In this document: in pieces, positions 1 to 8,943 of the stretch
Layout: each line of letters begins with the position of its first letter
Numbering within the stretch: the first letter of the stretch is position 1
NCBI GenBank assembly: GCA_008330645.1
Contig: VLTN01000054.1
Span: 1-64,000, forward strand
Origin: Cafeteria roenbergensis
Lineage: Eukaryota; Sar; Bigyra; Bicosoecida; Cafeteriaceae
Length of the DNA stretch: 64,000 bases
Direction of reading: 5' to 3'
Notes under the pieces: model-generated
Seen by the model: only the letters and a program-made list of their open reading frames with translations
Told to the model about the DNA's origin: nothing
The model's database searches: none
Made by a program: the position numbers and the translations under genes

Positions 1-176
1 ACTCCAGTGCGATCCTCTTTGCCACCGGAGGATGTCCAGGAAGACCTCGGGCGCAGAGGAAACGATGTCGTCAGCTCGCCAGCACTCGGTCAACGCTGAC
101 AGTCCGCAGCTCGGGTCCAGGTGACGGAGCGGCGGAACACAGTCGAGGGCTGCTCGACCTCCACGGCGAAGGCCAT
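1..176 (-). CDS. possible 5' end of a gene leaving the left edge
   Basis: On the minus strand an ATG at 176 opens a short frame (M-A-F-A-V-E-V-E-Q-P-S). Nearer the edge, another frame reads protein-like (E-V-F-L-D-I-L-R-W-Q-R) just after a pyrimidine-rich stretch ending in AG. The two could be exons of one gene that starts here and continues outside the window, divergent from the SAP18-like gene. No family is recognised, and so little sequence cannot exclude chance. Confidence 0.2.
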
Positions 177-621
177 GGCCAGCAAGGAGGCGACTCACGG
201 CCGCGCCGGGACCTGCACATCGCGCCAAGAAGCTGGGCGGCTCTCAGTCCCAGGCTTGCTGCTGAAGCAAGGCCAACGGGCGATGCGGGCGGCGCCCTGG
301 CACGGCGACAGGTGGCGGTGAACGCCACGACCGCTTGGCCAACCGTGAGCTCTGCCCAGACTGCGCACGTGGCAAGCGCCCGTTGGACCGAGGGGAGCCG
401 GGAGCGTGCCTGGAACAGTGTGCACCTCGCCCCTTCTCGGCGTGCTGGGCCCATGGCGGCGGAACCGTCGACAGGCTCAAGGTGGGGCTCCGCGGGAGGC
501 GATTGACGTGGGCACATCGCGCTGGTCGGGCCTTCGCGGCGCGCCGGCTGCGCCGCAAGTGTGCCCGGCTCCCCCAGCCGAGTGCGTGGGCCCCTCCTGT
601 ACTCACGTTTCGCGTCCGCAG
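177..621. other. gap upstream of the SAP18-like exon
   Basis: No clear gene. An ATG at 453 followed by nine codons and a GT donor at 482 could be a first exon of the SAP18-like gene. The phase, however, does not carry cleanly into the next exon, which would start after the CGCAG acceptor at 617-621. The rest probably holds promoter sequence. Confidence 0.3.
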
Positions 622-994
622 GTGACGCCGACGCTTCTGCGCCACGTTCGTGTGGGCGGGGGCGGCCGACCTCAACGACATCACGGTACGACCGCGCCCC
701 GAGCCGTGTCTGCCTGAAGGCGAGGTGCATCTGCACGTGTGGAGCGACGCCACGCTCCGTGAGCTTGCGGAGCTCGTCAAGGCGGTGTGCTCGTCGGCAA
801 GGCAGCGCGCAGCCGTTCTGCACATGAGTCTGGCCTACCCAGACCGCACCGGGCGTTTCAAGCTGCGGGCCATCGGGAGCCCGGCCGCGGCGTCAGCCGA
901 AGAGGCGGACTCTGCAACGCTTGCCAGTGTGGGCTACGAGGCGGGCGACATGTTGGACGTCCGCGTGGAGTTGGTGTCGGGCACGCCGGCATAG
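622..994 (+). CDS. SAP18: SAP18-like protein (Sin3-associated/exon-junction ASAP subunit), 5' end uncertain
   Basis: The frame ending at 994 matches the SAP18 ubiquitin-like fold. It contains EVHLHVWSDATLRELAELV (compare the SAP18 core IYTWxDATLKELTxLVKEV), then AYPDRTGRFKLRAIGS and the C-terminal GDMLDVRVEL (family GDYLDIAI). SAP18 works in the Sin3-HDAC corepressor and in the nuclear ASAP splicing complex. The N-terminal strand is best read from 622 in another frame (TPTLLRHVRVGGG, compare CPLLLRVF...GGHH), and the two frames meet in a G-rich run near 655-668. A homopolymer sequencing error explains this more simply than a tiny intron. The first exon is not placed with confidence. The gene converges on the ABC ATPase. 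The C-terminal assignment is good; the gene model is not complete. Confidence 0.7.
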
Positions 995-1322
995 ACTCGC
1001 GAAGGTCAGGGTGCCTCTCCCGCCGCTGCCGCCGCTCTCCTCGCCGCTGCTGGCTGCCGCTGCTGGCTGCCGCTGCTGGCTGCCGCTGCTGAATGCCGCT
1101 GCTGCTTGCGGGCGGCCGCGAACAGCCGAGCGGGCGCGCCCGCGCGGGAGACTTCCCCACACCACTACCTGGTGCGTAAGCAACGCTGTCTGTGTCTGCG
1201 TGCGTCTTCGTGTGCGTGCTTTTTGCGTGCTGGGGGCATCGCCAGCCAGGAGAGGCTCGAATCGCGTGCACAATTGTCAATCACCAGCCGACGCAGAATG
1301 GCCTCGCTGCCGCGCGCTCTGG
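995..1322. other. convergent gap between SAP18-like and ABC genes
   Basis: This stretch lies between two convergent stop codons and contains no gene. It holds the 13-bp tandem repeat at 1045-1107 and otherwise presumably the two 3' UTRs. Confidence 0.4.
1045..1107. repeat. 13-bp minisatellite, four copies and a partial
   Basis: The unit cgctgctggctgc is repeated head to tail at 1045, 1058 and 1071. A fourth copy from 1084 has diverged (ctgaatgc) and a partial fifth follows. It is non-coding and probably in the 3' UTR of the SAP18-like gene. Confidence 0.75.
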
Positions 1323-2583
1323 CTAGCCGCGCACAGCCACTGCCACCTGGCCGGCGGTCGAAGGACGCTCAGCCTCCCGGCTGCTCGATGCTGCGGCGGG
1401 CTCTTCGCCGGCGCCTTGCGAGCCCGCCGCACCGGCGGTTGCTGCGCTGCCGGCTGATGCCCCAGCCTCAGTAGGCGCCCCGTGCTCTGCCTGGAACCTC
1501 CTCACGGCAAATTGGTGGGTGGGGTAGTCGCCTGGGCGCCGCATCATCACGCGGCGTCGCCGAGCACGGGCGGCGCCCTCTGGGGCCGCAGACGATCCCC
1601 CAGCCCCCGCGCCCGCGCCCGCGCCCGCTCCCGAGGCCGGTTTGGCCGAGTCTGCGTGAGAGGCGTCCCCGGCCACCAGGCGAGGGCCGTCGACGCCCTC
1701 CGGCCCTGCAACGGCCTCTCGAACGGCCTTGTCGGCAGCCTCCCGAACATGAGGGGGCACCACCTCCACGCGGGATATGCGGCCGTCAAGCATGTGAATG
1801 ACGCGGTGGGCGTGGGACTTGAGGGCCACTTCGTGTGTGACCATGACCACCGTGACTCCGTGCGCCCTGTTGAGATCCAGAAAGGATCGACATGACGACG
1901 TCGGTGGTGGCGGGATCCAGGTCGCCCCGTGATCTCTCGTCGCCAACGAGGATGTCCGGGCGGTTCGCAAGGGCCCTGGCGATGGCCACGCGCTGCGCCT
2001 CGCCCTCGGACAGCTGCGATGGCACGTACGCGAGACGGTGGCGCATGCCCACGCGCCCAAGCAGCTGCTCCGCCCGCTCGCGCCGCTTGCCCGCGGTGGC
2101 CCAGCCCGCGAGAACCATGGCAGCTCCACGTTCTCCACCGCTGTCATGCTCCCCACAAGGTTTGAAGCTCTGGAACACGAAGCCAAGGCGGCGCAGCCGC
2201 AGCTCCGCAAGGACTGCGTCCGGAGTCGACTCCCTCACCCGGGTGCCGCACAACCACACATCCCCGCGGGACGGCTTGTCGATTGTTGTCATCAGGTTCA
2301 GCATCGTGGACTTGCCGCCGCCCGACTTGCCAAGAATCACGATGAACTCGCCGCGCCGCACCGTCAGGTCCACGCCGCGAATGGCAGGCACCCCCTCAAC
2401 GCCCAGGAGGTACGTCTTGTGGACGTTTCGGAGCTTGATGAGCTCGTCCGCGGTTGGGGGCGCGTCCAGCTTCCGCTCCTCGGCCTCGCGGAGCTCGGCG
2501 GCACGCTGCATCGCCGCCAGCGTGGCCTCCGCGTGAGAGAGGTCATCGCCCCGAGGGGACTGCGGCCCCGAGTGGTCAGCCAT
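1323..2583 (-). CDS. ABC transporter ATPase, MacB/LolD-like, with several frame breaks
   Basis: ATP-binding subunit of the MacB/LolD type (family knowledge). From the ATG at 2583: a polar N terminus, LRNVHKTYLLG, Walker A GKSGGGKST, Q-loop FVFQSF, then NLVGSMTAVENVELP, signature LSEGEAQRVAIARAL (usually LSGGQ), Walker B ILVGDE and the H-loop VTHE, ending in an Ala/Gly-rich tail. The conserved core lies in different frames: switches are evident near 2160 and 2117, there is an extra codon near 1935 (DE-RSRG-DLD against the usual DEPTGDLD), and another switch near 1880. Flanking residues remain textbook-like, so local consensus errors are more likely than long decay; a young pseudogene is the alternative. 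No membrane segments are visible, so the permease would be encoded elsewhere. Confidence 0.75.
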
Positions 2584-2937
2584 CCGGCACGGCCCCCTGG
2601 CACCGCTGCCCTGAGCGCGAGCCCGAGTCCCGGCTCGAGTGTTGCAGGGAACGCGATTTTTTTCCGCGCCGAGCGCGCCTCTGCAGACGGCCAGGCGCCC
2701 AGCAGCGCGGCTCGCGTGGCCGCTGCTCCGCGCTGCAGCCCCCCTCGACTCGCAGCGCTGTTCGGAAACGGAGCGCGAAGGGCCATCCGCCCGTCGGTTG
2801 GTTTTTGCGCCGTGCTCCGTCCGCCAGCAGCCCAAATCACAACACAGCATTTCTGGCAGGGCTGACGGATGGCGCCCAGTTCCCGTGGCCTCGCACCCAG
2901 CACCCCCGCCCTCACCTGCTGCGCAAGGATCGGGCCA
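2584..2937. promoter_or_regulatory. divergent intergenic region, ABC ATPase and thioredoxin
   Basis: This 354-bp gap lies between the start codons of two divergent genes and should carry both promoters. No TATA-like element stands out; an AT-richer patch (ttttttcc) lies near 2657. Confidence 0.35.
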
Positions 2938-3720
2938 TGGCCATCGCAGCCGCTCTTGGACGTGCTCGGCCCCTGGCGCTGGCCCGCCGCTCGATGGCGG
3001 CCGGCCTCGCCGCGCAGCTGAGCCCCGTCGCGCGGGCGGCAAGTGCCCTTCGCTGGTCCCCTGCCGGCCTCGGCCCTGCCCCTGCCCAGCCGCGCAGCTG
3101 GCTCTCGGACGACGCGGCCGCCGGTATGGAGGATGAGTCGCTTGTGCAGGTCATCTCCAGCAGCCGCGAATTTCACGCGTGCCTGGAGGACAACAAGCGC
3201 TGCATTGTCTATTTCACCGCGTCGTGAGCCCTCCGGCCGCGACCCAGCCTTTGCGCGCCCCTGCGATGTGCGGTGGGAGCCGCGTCGCGCTGAATTGTTG
3301 CTTCGCGTGCGTGTGCGTGTGCGTCTGTCCGCAGGTGGTGTGGCCCGTGCCGCTTCATTGCCCCGGAGTTCGAGAAGCTGGCCAAGGAGTTCGGTCACGC
3401 TGTAGCGTTCCTCAAGGTGGACATCGACGAGATGTCGCGCCTTGCTTCCAAGCACAACATCAGTGTGAGTGCGGGGCGTCCCGCGCTGCGTGGCCTGCCT
3501 TGACCAGCCCATCTGAGGCTGGCACAGAGCATCTCCGCTCGCGCCTCTGCCACTGCCCCAGCCGCGCGCTGCTCGGCACCCGCAGGCGGTTCCCACGTTC
3601 CTTTGCTTCATTGGGGGTGAGCAGCTCCCAGGCGAGCTGGTTGGCGCGGACATGGCGGGCCTGCGTGCTGCGGCTGAGCAGCTGGCCGCAAGTGCCGACA
3701 GCGAGTCTGACTCGGACTAG
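2938..3720 (+). CDS. thioredoxin, probably mitochondrial, three exons
   Basis: Disulfide reductase of the thioredoxin fold. Exons are 2938-3223, 3335-3464 and 3586-3720, with introns 3224-3334 and 3465-3585 running GTGAG to CGCAG. Joining them in phase restores the active site W-C-G-P-C across intron 1, followed by [27 protein letters not shown], the cis-Pro strand [12 protein letters not shown] and an acidic tail (DSESDSD). The first 60-odd residues are rich in Arg, Ala and Ser with almost no acids, like a mitochondrial presequence. The start is the first ATG of that leader; an internal Met just before MEDESLVQV would give a cytosolic-length protein. It is divergent from the ABC gene. Family assignment is secure; location is inferred. 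Confidence 0.9.
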
Positions 3721-4354
3721 CCGCGCCCCCAACGCCGTGGAGCCCAGCCTCCCACGCCCTATTTTGCGCTCGCCGGCTGTTTCGGCAGCTGAGTTGGGCT
3801 GTGGCGCTGCGCTTTGCCTCGACCTCTGGGGTGTGCAACCGAATCGCTGTGCAAGTCATTGGAAATGCTGGGCCAACTGCCTGCCCGTGTTGGGCGAGCA
3901 CAGCGGCCCAGCGTGCGGACGCCCCCGTGCGCGCCGCCCCACACCAACCACGGTATTGACGATCCTGCTGCTCGCCCCTTCCCCGTCACGCAAACAGCTG
4001 CACGCGTCCACGCGTCCCCAACCCACCCGAGCTGTCACGCCTGAGCGTGCACAGCGCCCATCAACCCTGTAAGCCTTGCCAGACGCTGGTGCAGCTCCCC
4101 GCTTGAGGGGACGCGGTCGTGCCTCCTGCGAGAGAGCGGTGACGGAGGCAAAGCCAGACTGGAGCGTGGCGAGTGGCCCGCTGTGAACTCTGGCGGCTTG
4201 GCCCGAGAGCGACAAGCCGATGGGACGAAGTCTGGCGGGAGGTGGAGGCACGGCCACCTAACTGCGCACCATGCCACCGCATTGGGGTGCCGCCTTGCGG
4301 TCCAACGCCCATCCGCCCCCCTGTTTGGCAACACTCTGCCCAGCTGCAACACAC
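3721..4354. other. convergent gap, thioredoxin and RNase H2C
   Basis: There is no convincing gene here, and it presumably contains two 3' UTRs. On the minus strand a short frame near 4035-4077 ends GLMGAVHAQA, faintly like the C terminus of human RNASEH2C (AAAIHAQVPED). It could be a last exon joined to a GTGAGT donor at about 4357, but this is weak. Confidence 0.3.
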
Positions 4355-4831
4355 TCACCAAACCGATAGCGAAGAGAACGTTGCGTCCACTTGCAACGCA
4401 GCGTCCCACGGCCCGTCGTCGTCGATCCCACCACCACCTCCCCCGCAGTCATGCGCCTCGTCATCGGAGCTGTCCGAGTCCTCTGCCGCTGCGCGGGAAG
4501 ACGACAAATCCGCAAAATGCGCTTCCGAGACCACCACACCCACCATTCCTTTCGGCAAGCGCGCAACCACTCCATCCAGGGCTCGGCCGCGGAGAAACGC
4601 AGTCTTCTCGGCCCCACCAGCGTTGGCCGCGCCAGATGGACGGGCGGTAGGACTTCCCGTCGTGGCGCTCTTGCCTGCGGCCGGCTTGTCGTCTGTTTCC
4701 GCAGCAGCCGGGAGGAAGTACGTTGACACGGGTGCCGGCCCGTCTAAAGATATTTTGGCAGGGACGTGATGGACCTCTGCGTCCTTCATCACCCGCCCAG
4801 ACGCCGGGAGGCGGACCAGGGTTGATGCCAT
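4355..4831 (-). CDS. RNASEH2C: ribonuclease H2 subunit C
   Basis: Non-catalytic subunit of the heterotrimeric RNase H2, which removes ribonucleotides and RNA-DNA hybrids in the nucleus. The 158-residue frame contains HHVPAKISLDGPAPVSTYF (human equivalent [20 protein letters not shown]), then FLRGRALDGVVARLPKGMVG and VVVSE, an acidic/Gly-rich loop, and the last strand ALQVDATFSSLSVW. The human protein continues past this Trp. Here the next bases read TGA inside GGTGAGT, which is also a perfect donor site, so a further exon is possible. The ATG at 4831 gives an N terminus of family length. Divergent from the C2 gene. Confidence 0.8.
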   Translation of the reverse strand: MASTLVRLPASGRVMKDAEVHHVPAKISLDGPAPVSTYFLPAAAETDDKPAAGKSATTGSPTARPSGAANAGGAEKTAFLRGRALDGVVARLPKGMVGVVVSEAHFADLSSSRAAAEDSDSSDDEAHDCGGGGGGIDDDGPWDAALQVDATFSSLSVW

Positions 4832-5505
4832 TGGAATTCAAACAGCCAGTTGGCCAGCGATCGCGGCGCGACAAGCTGACGCGGCCAGAACACGCGGTCG
4901 CGACCAGAGCAGACGCTCGCTGCCGCCCGTGCGCCCCGGGGCGGGGATGGGCGCAGGCGAAGGTGCGCAGCGGCGGGGGCGGGCGCATGCAACCACCGCC
5001 TTGGCAGAGCACACATCGCGGCAAGCATTGAATCAGCATCGAGTCGGAAAGCCGCACATGTCTGTGTGGCCACTGGATGGACGCATGCCGGTGGCAGTGG
5101 CATTGAACAGTGCGGTGAGGCAAAGAGGCAAACTCACGGAGCGACAGGCGCTGGCGCTGTCCGCGGCCTCGCCCCGATCGCCGCAAAGGCGCACGGCTCT
5201 GCCAGCAGCAGCCGTTTGCTGTCGTGCTCTCCGCCTCGCAAGGCTTTGCGTCCCGCAACCCTGAAACGCCACCCCTGCCAGCTGCACGAGAACAAGCTCG
5301 AGAGGGCTCGGCCCAGTCTCGCTTGCCTCGCTGCTGCTGTGGCCAGGGGCCGGGGAGCATCAGGGCATTCGAGCCACGGAGCACGCCGAAGCGCGGTGCT
5401 TGCTAGCCAGGCAACTCAACCTGCAGCTGCTGCGGACCCGGCCAGGACCCGCTTCGCTGGGACTGCCCCCTGCGGAAACGCACCCAGCGTCCATTCTCCC
5501 GCGTC
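4832..5505. promoter_or_regulatory. divergent intergenic region, RNase H2C and C2 protein
   Basis: This 674-bp gap between two divergent starts should contain both promoters. No conserved motif, tRNA or small gene could be supported. Confidence 0.35.
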
Positions 5506-8284
5506 ATGTCCGTGCTCCGCTTCGTGGTTCAGGGCGTCGGCCTGGTTGCCACGGCCGAGACTCAAGGAGCCTACATTATCCTCGGGCCGGACCCAGGCTC
5601 GCCGCTGTACACGTCCGTGCTTTGCGAGAACGCCATCGACCCCACGTGGGATGAAGTTGTGCTGGAGGGGTCCCCGGGGGAGTACGACGAGGACACGTGA
5701 GCCCCGGCCGCCGCAGTTGGGCGCCGGATGACGCGCGCTGACTTGGCAAGCCCGCCCCCCGAGCGCGCCACTGCCCGGCAACGCCCCCACGCGCTGGCGG
5801 GCGGGAAGTCGTCTTGGACGCGCTGCAGCGGTTCGCAGCGCTGCGGGAGCGCTGCCTGCGGGGCTCCTTTTGGAGCGGGAGGCAACTTGCACGACCCGCA
5901 GTTGGTGTTTCTCCGGCCGGTCGCCTTGCCGCCCTCAGCCGCGCTTCGCTCCCCGCAACCCGGGCTCCTCACTCTCCCTTGCTCCCTCCCTCTCTCTCTC
6001 TATCTCTCTCTATCTGAACCGTGTGCTCTCGCTCCTGCCCAAGCGCAGCGACGTGATGGTCAGCATCTTCGAGGTGGACGGGGACGGCGTTTCCGTGCTC
6101 ATAGGCACGACGCAGGTTTCCGTCGCGGAGATGCAGCGCGGCGCACGCGACACCCCCCCGCGCCGGTTCGCCCTGGTGAACCACGAGGGGGCCGAAACGG
6201 GGCACGTTGCCTTCCTCGGGGCATCGGCGGGCCCGCGGCCAGCCGTCCCGAGTGCGATCAGCATTCCGGGGCGCCCGGGAGACGCAGGGCAGTCCGACAG
6301 CTCCGCCCCCGTTGTGATTGGGGCCGAATCGCCCATGGCGGGTCCCCTCACGCCCGCCACGGCTGCCACCTACCCCCGGCAGGGCCGCCTTCGCCCCCGC
6401 AGCCCCCCCCCTCCCTCCGGGGAGGCAGGCGAGGCGGCGGACAGCGGATCGGCCTCCGACGCGTCGGGCTTTGCCGCTTCTGGTGGCGATGGCAAGGCAG
6501 CGGGTGGCGCGAGGGCGGAGGACGTTGCCGCCGCCGCCGCAGCGCGCCGCCTGGAGCTCCTGCGGCGGCGCGTGGACGAGATGAACGAGCTCTGCCGAAC
6601 GGCCGAGGACGCCAACGCACGGGCTGCCCGCGAGACGAAGTGGAGGCAGGAGCTGCAAGAAGACAAGCGAGCGCTCCAGGAGCGCGTGCAGTCCGTGCTC
6701 TCAGACTTGCGCCGCGAGGAGACGGCTCGCCTCGACGCCGAGCGGCGCGCGACGGAAGCCGCTCGCCGGGCCGAGGCGGCCGTGGCCGATGCGGAGCGGG
6801 CCAGAGCAGAGGCAGAGGTGCCTCGCGGCCCGTCGCCGCGCGCTGCGGCAGCCGATGCGCAGCGGCTTCGTGCGGCGCTGGACGAAGCCAAGGGCCACAA
6901 GCAGGCAGCGGCCATGGCCGAGGCTAGGGCCACAGGCCTTGAAGCCTCTCTCAAGAAGGCGGAAGCGGCCGCCGCGGCCGCGGCGCGGGACCTTGCCAGG
7001 GCGAGGGCGGAGGCTGCTGCGACGGAGAAGGCGCTGCGGGCTCGGGCCCGCGCCGCGGAGGAGGCGGCCTCGGAGGCCAAGGCGGCCACGGAAGAGGCGG
7101 AGGCGAGGGCCTCGGCCACCAGCCGAGTCGTCGCTGACGGCTTCGCGGCGGCCGCCCGCTCGCTGGGCCTCAGCCTCTCGGCCGACGGCGGCGACGCCGA
7201 CAGCGCAGCCGCTCCCGCCCAGGCTAGCCGCCACGCGGGGGAGCCCTCTGGGCCCCACGCTGGCGTGCCTCGCGCCGTGCTGGATGCGGACTGGGAGGCG
7301 TGGGACTCCTCGCTCATCGCCGCTGCCGTGGAGGCCGTGGCCAGCGCGGCAACGGGCCTCGCAACCGCGCCATCCGTCTCTCAGTCGAGCCCCGCATCCC
7401 CGGCCGCGAGGGCCTCCTTCGGCACCGCCTCGGACGCCGGCTCCGAGTCGGCCGCCGTGGCCGCCGCCGCCGCCGCGTCCGCAGAGCTGCGCCGCCAGAT
7501 GGCCCAGCAAGGCGCGGACCACGCGCGGGCGGTGGAGGACAAGAACAAGCTCATCCGGGAGTGGGAGCACTACGCGAACCACTGGGAGCGCCGCGGCAGG
7601 GACGCCGAGCGGACCCTCAAGCGGCTCGAGGCAGAGGCCGAGAGCGCGCGACGCCGCGCCGAGAAGGCCGAGCGCGAGCGGGACGGGGCCCTGGCGGAGC
7701 TGGCCAAGCCGCACGACGCACCAGGCTACGCGAGGCCGCGCCGCCCGCCGCCGGCACGGGACTCGGCCGCGGTCGGCTCGCCGCTCCCGGCCAACGCCCC
7801 GCCCTCGCCGCCCTCGCCCCCGGCGGGGGGGCACTCCCGCGGGCCTGCAGCCGAGCGCGGGGCAGCGTTGGTGGATGCCGGCGCGGGTCACTCTCGCGCC
7901 GCCCAGCACATTCTCGGCAGCGCTGCGGCGGCCACGGCAGGCGCCGGCGGCTCGGGCCGGGCGCCGCTCGACGCATCAGTGGAGGGCGAGGCAGTGAGGG
8001 CCTTCACAGGCCGCGTGCCGACGGCCGCGTCGCTCGCCTCGTCGGCGCGCCGCGTCCCCGCGTCCACCATGCCCAGCTACGCGGCCTCCCCCACCTCGGC
8101 AGCGCCGTCCCCGCCGCTGGACCCGCCCGCCTCCGCGGTCCGAATCACAGCCCGAAACGGCAGACCTTTCCACAACGCTCCTGCGAGGCGAACGCCAGAG
8201 TCGGGAACGTTCTCCTCCTCCCCAGGCCGCGTCCCTACCGCCGGCCAGGGCGCTGCTCCTGCGACGGGCGCCTTCTTCGCCTAG
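5506..8284 (+). CDS. C2-domain and coiled-coil protein, two exons
   Basis: Exons 5506-5696 and 6049-8284 (about 808 residues) join in phase across a 352-bp intron with a CT-rich tract. The join completes an N-terminal C2 domain (residues about 1-115): LRFVVQGVGLVA, NAIDPTWDEVVLEG, then SIFEVDGDGVSVLIGTTQV. The order is that of a C2 beta-sandwich that binds phospholipid or protein partners; Asp residues are present, but a full calcium set is not certain. Two long charged helical stretches follow (about 230-425 and 545-620, rich in Arg/Glu/Ala), separated by disordered Pro/Ser/Ala segments, and the tail is disordered. A scaffold or membrane-trafficking role is possible, but no orthologue is recognised. 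Confidence 0.7.
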
Positions 8285-8943
8285 CCGCACTCGGCCCGCG
8301 CCCCCCATCGGCGGCCACCCCTCTGGCGACCAGGCCTGCGCTGCCCTCGAGTCGCTGGTCAGCCAGTGGCAACCACCTTCCCCCCGCCCTGTACACAAAA
8401 TCGAAGCCTGCAACTCCGACAGTGCCTGCGCTACGCATTCTCTTCGACAAGCTTCGTCGTGAAATCGTGAATCATCTGTCTGTCCGTCTGTGTCGGCAAA
8501 GCGGTGGCCCGCCGTGACCAGCACAGTCAGGCTGACCGCTGCCCGCCCCCCGCCCCCCGCCCTCCTCCCCCTTCCCTGGTTCAACGCGGCGTGGTGTCGA
8601 CATCCGGGGCTAGCGTGTGCCGGTGCGAGTCTGACCCACCCCTGCTGCAGCCGTTGCGAGTCATTGGCTGCTATTGTTTCAACGGAGCGCCCACCCGACT
8701 GCTGCCCGGCTGCGTCCGCAGAAGCAGCACGCACACACACCCCTTGCGCTGCCGTTATGGATCGCGCTTCCAAGCCACTCATCTGCAAAGCGTGTTGCGT
8801 CGCCGCGGGTCTCACTCCGAACCGCGACTGCAGTTCCGGAGCGGGCCTGAATGGCGCCAGAACGCAGAGTTGGGCATCAGGACTGGGCCATGCACAGATC
8901 GCACACAACACGTTGGGCCTCCCACTCCGCCCAAACGCCGGCC
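8285..8943. other. convergent gap, C2 protein and kinesin
   Basis: A 659-bp stretch between two stop codons. Nothing beyond likely 3' UTRs is recognisable; AT content rises near 8395-8475. Confidence 0.35.

Noticed and set aside
4035-4077. Possible last exon of RNase H2C
   Set aside because: The resemblance is about ten residues and the acceptor (GGCAAG) is unlike the CGCAG used elsewhere; kept only as a remark.
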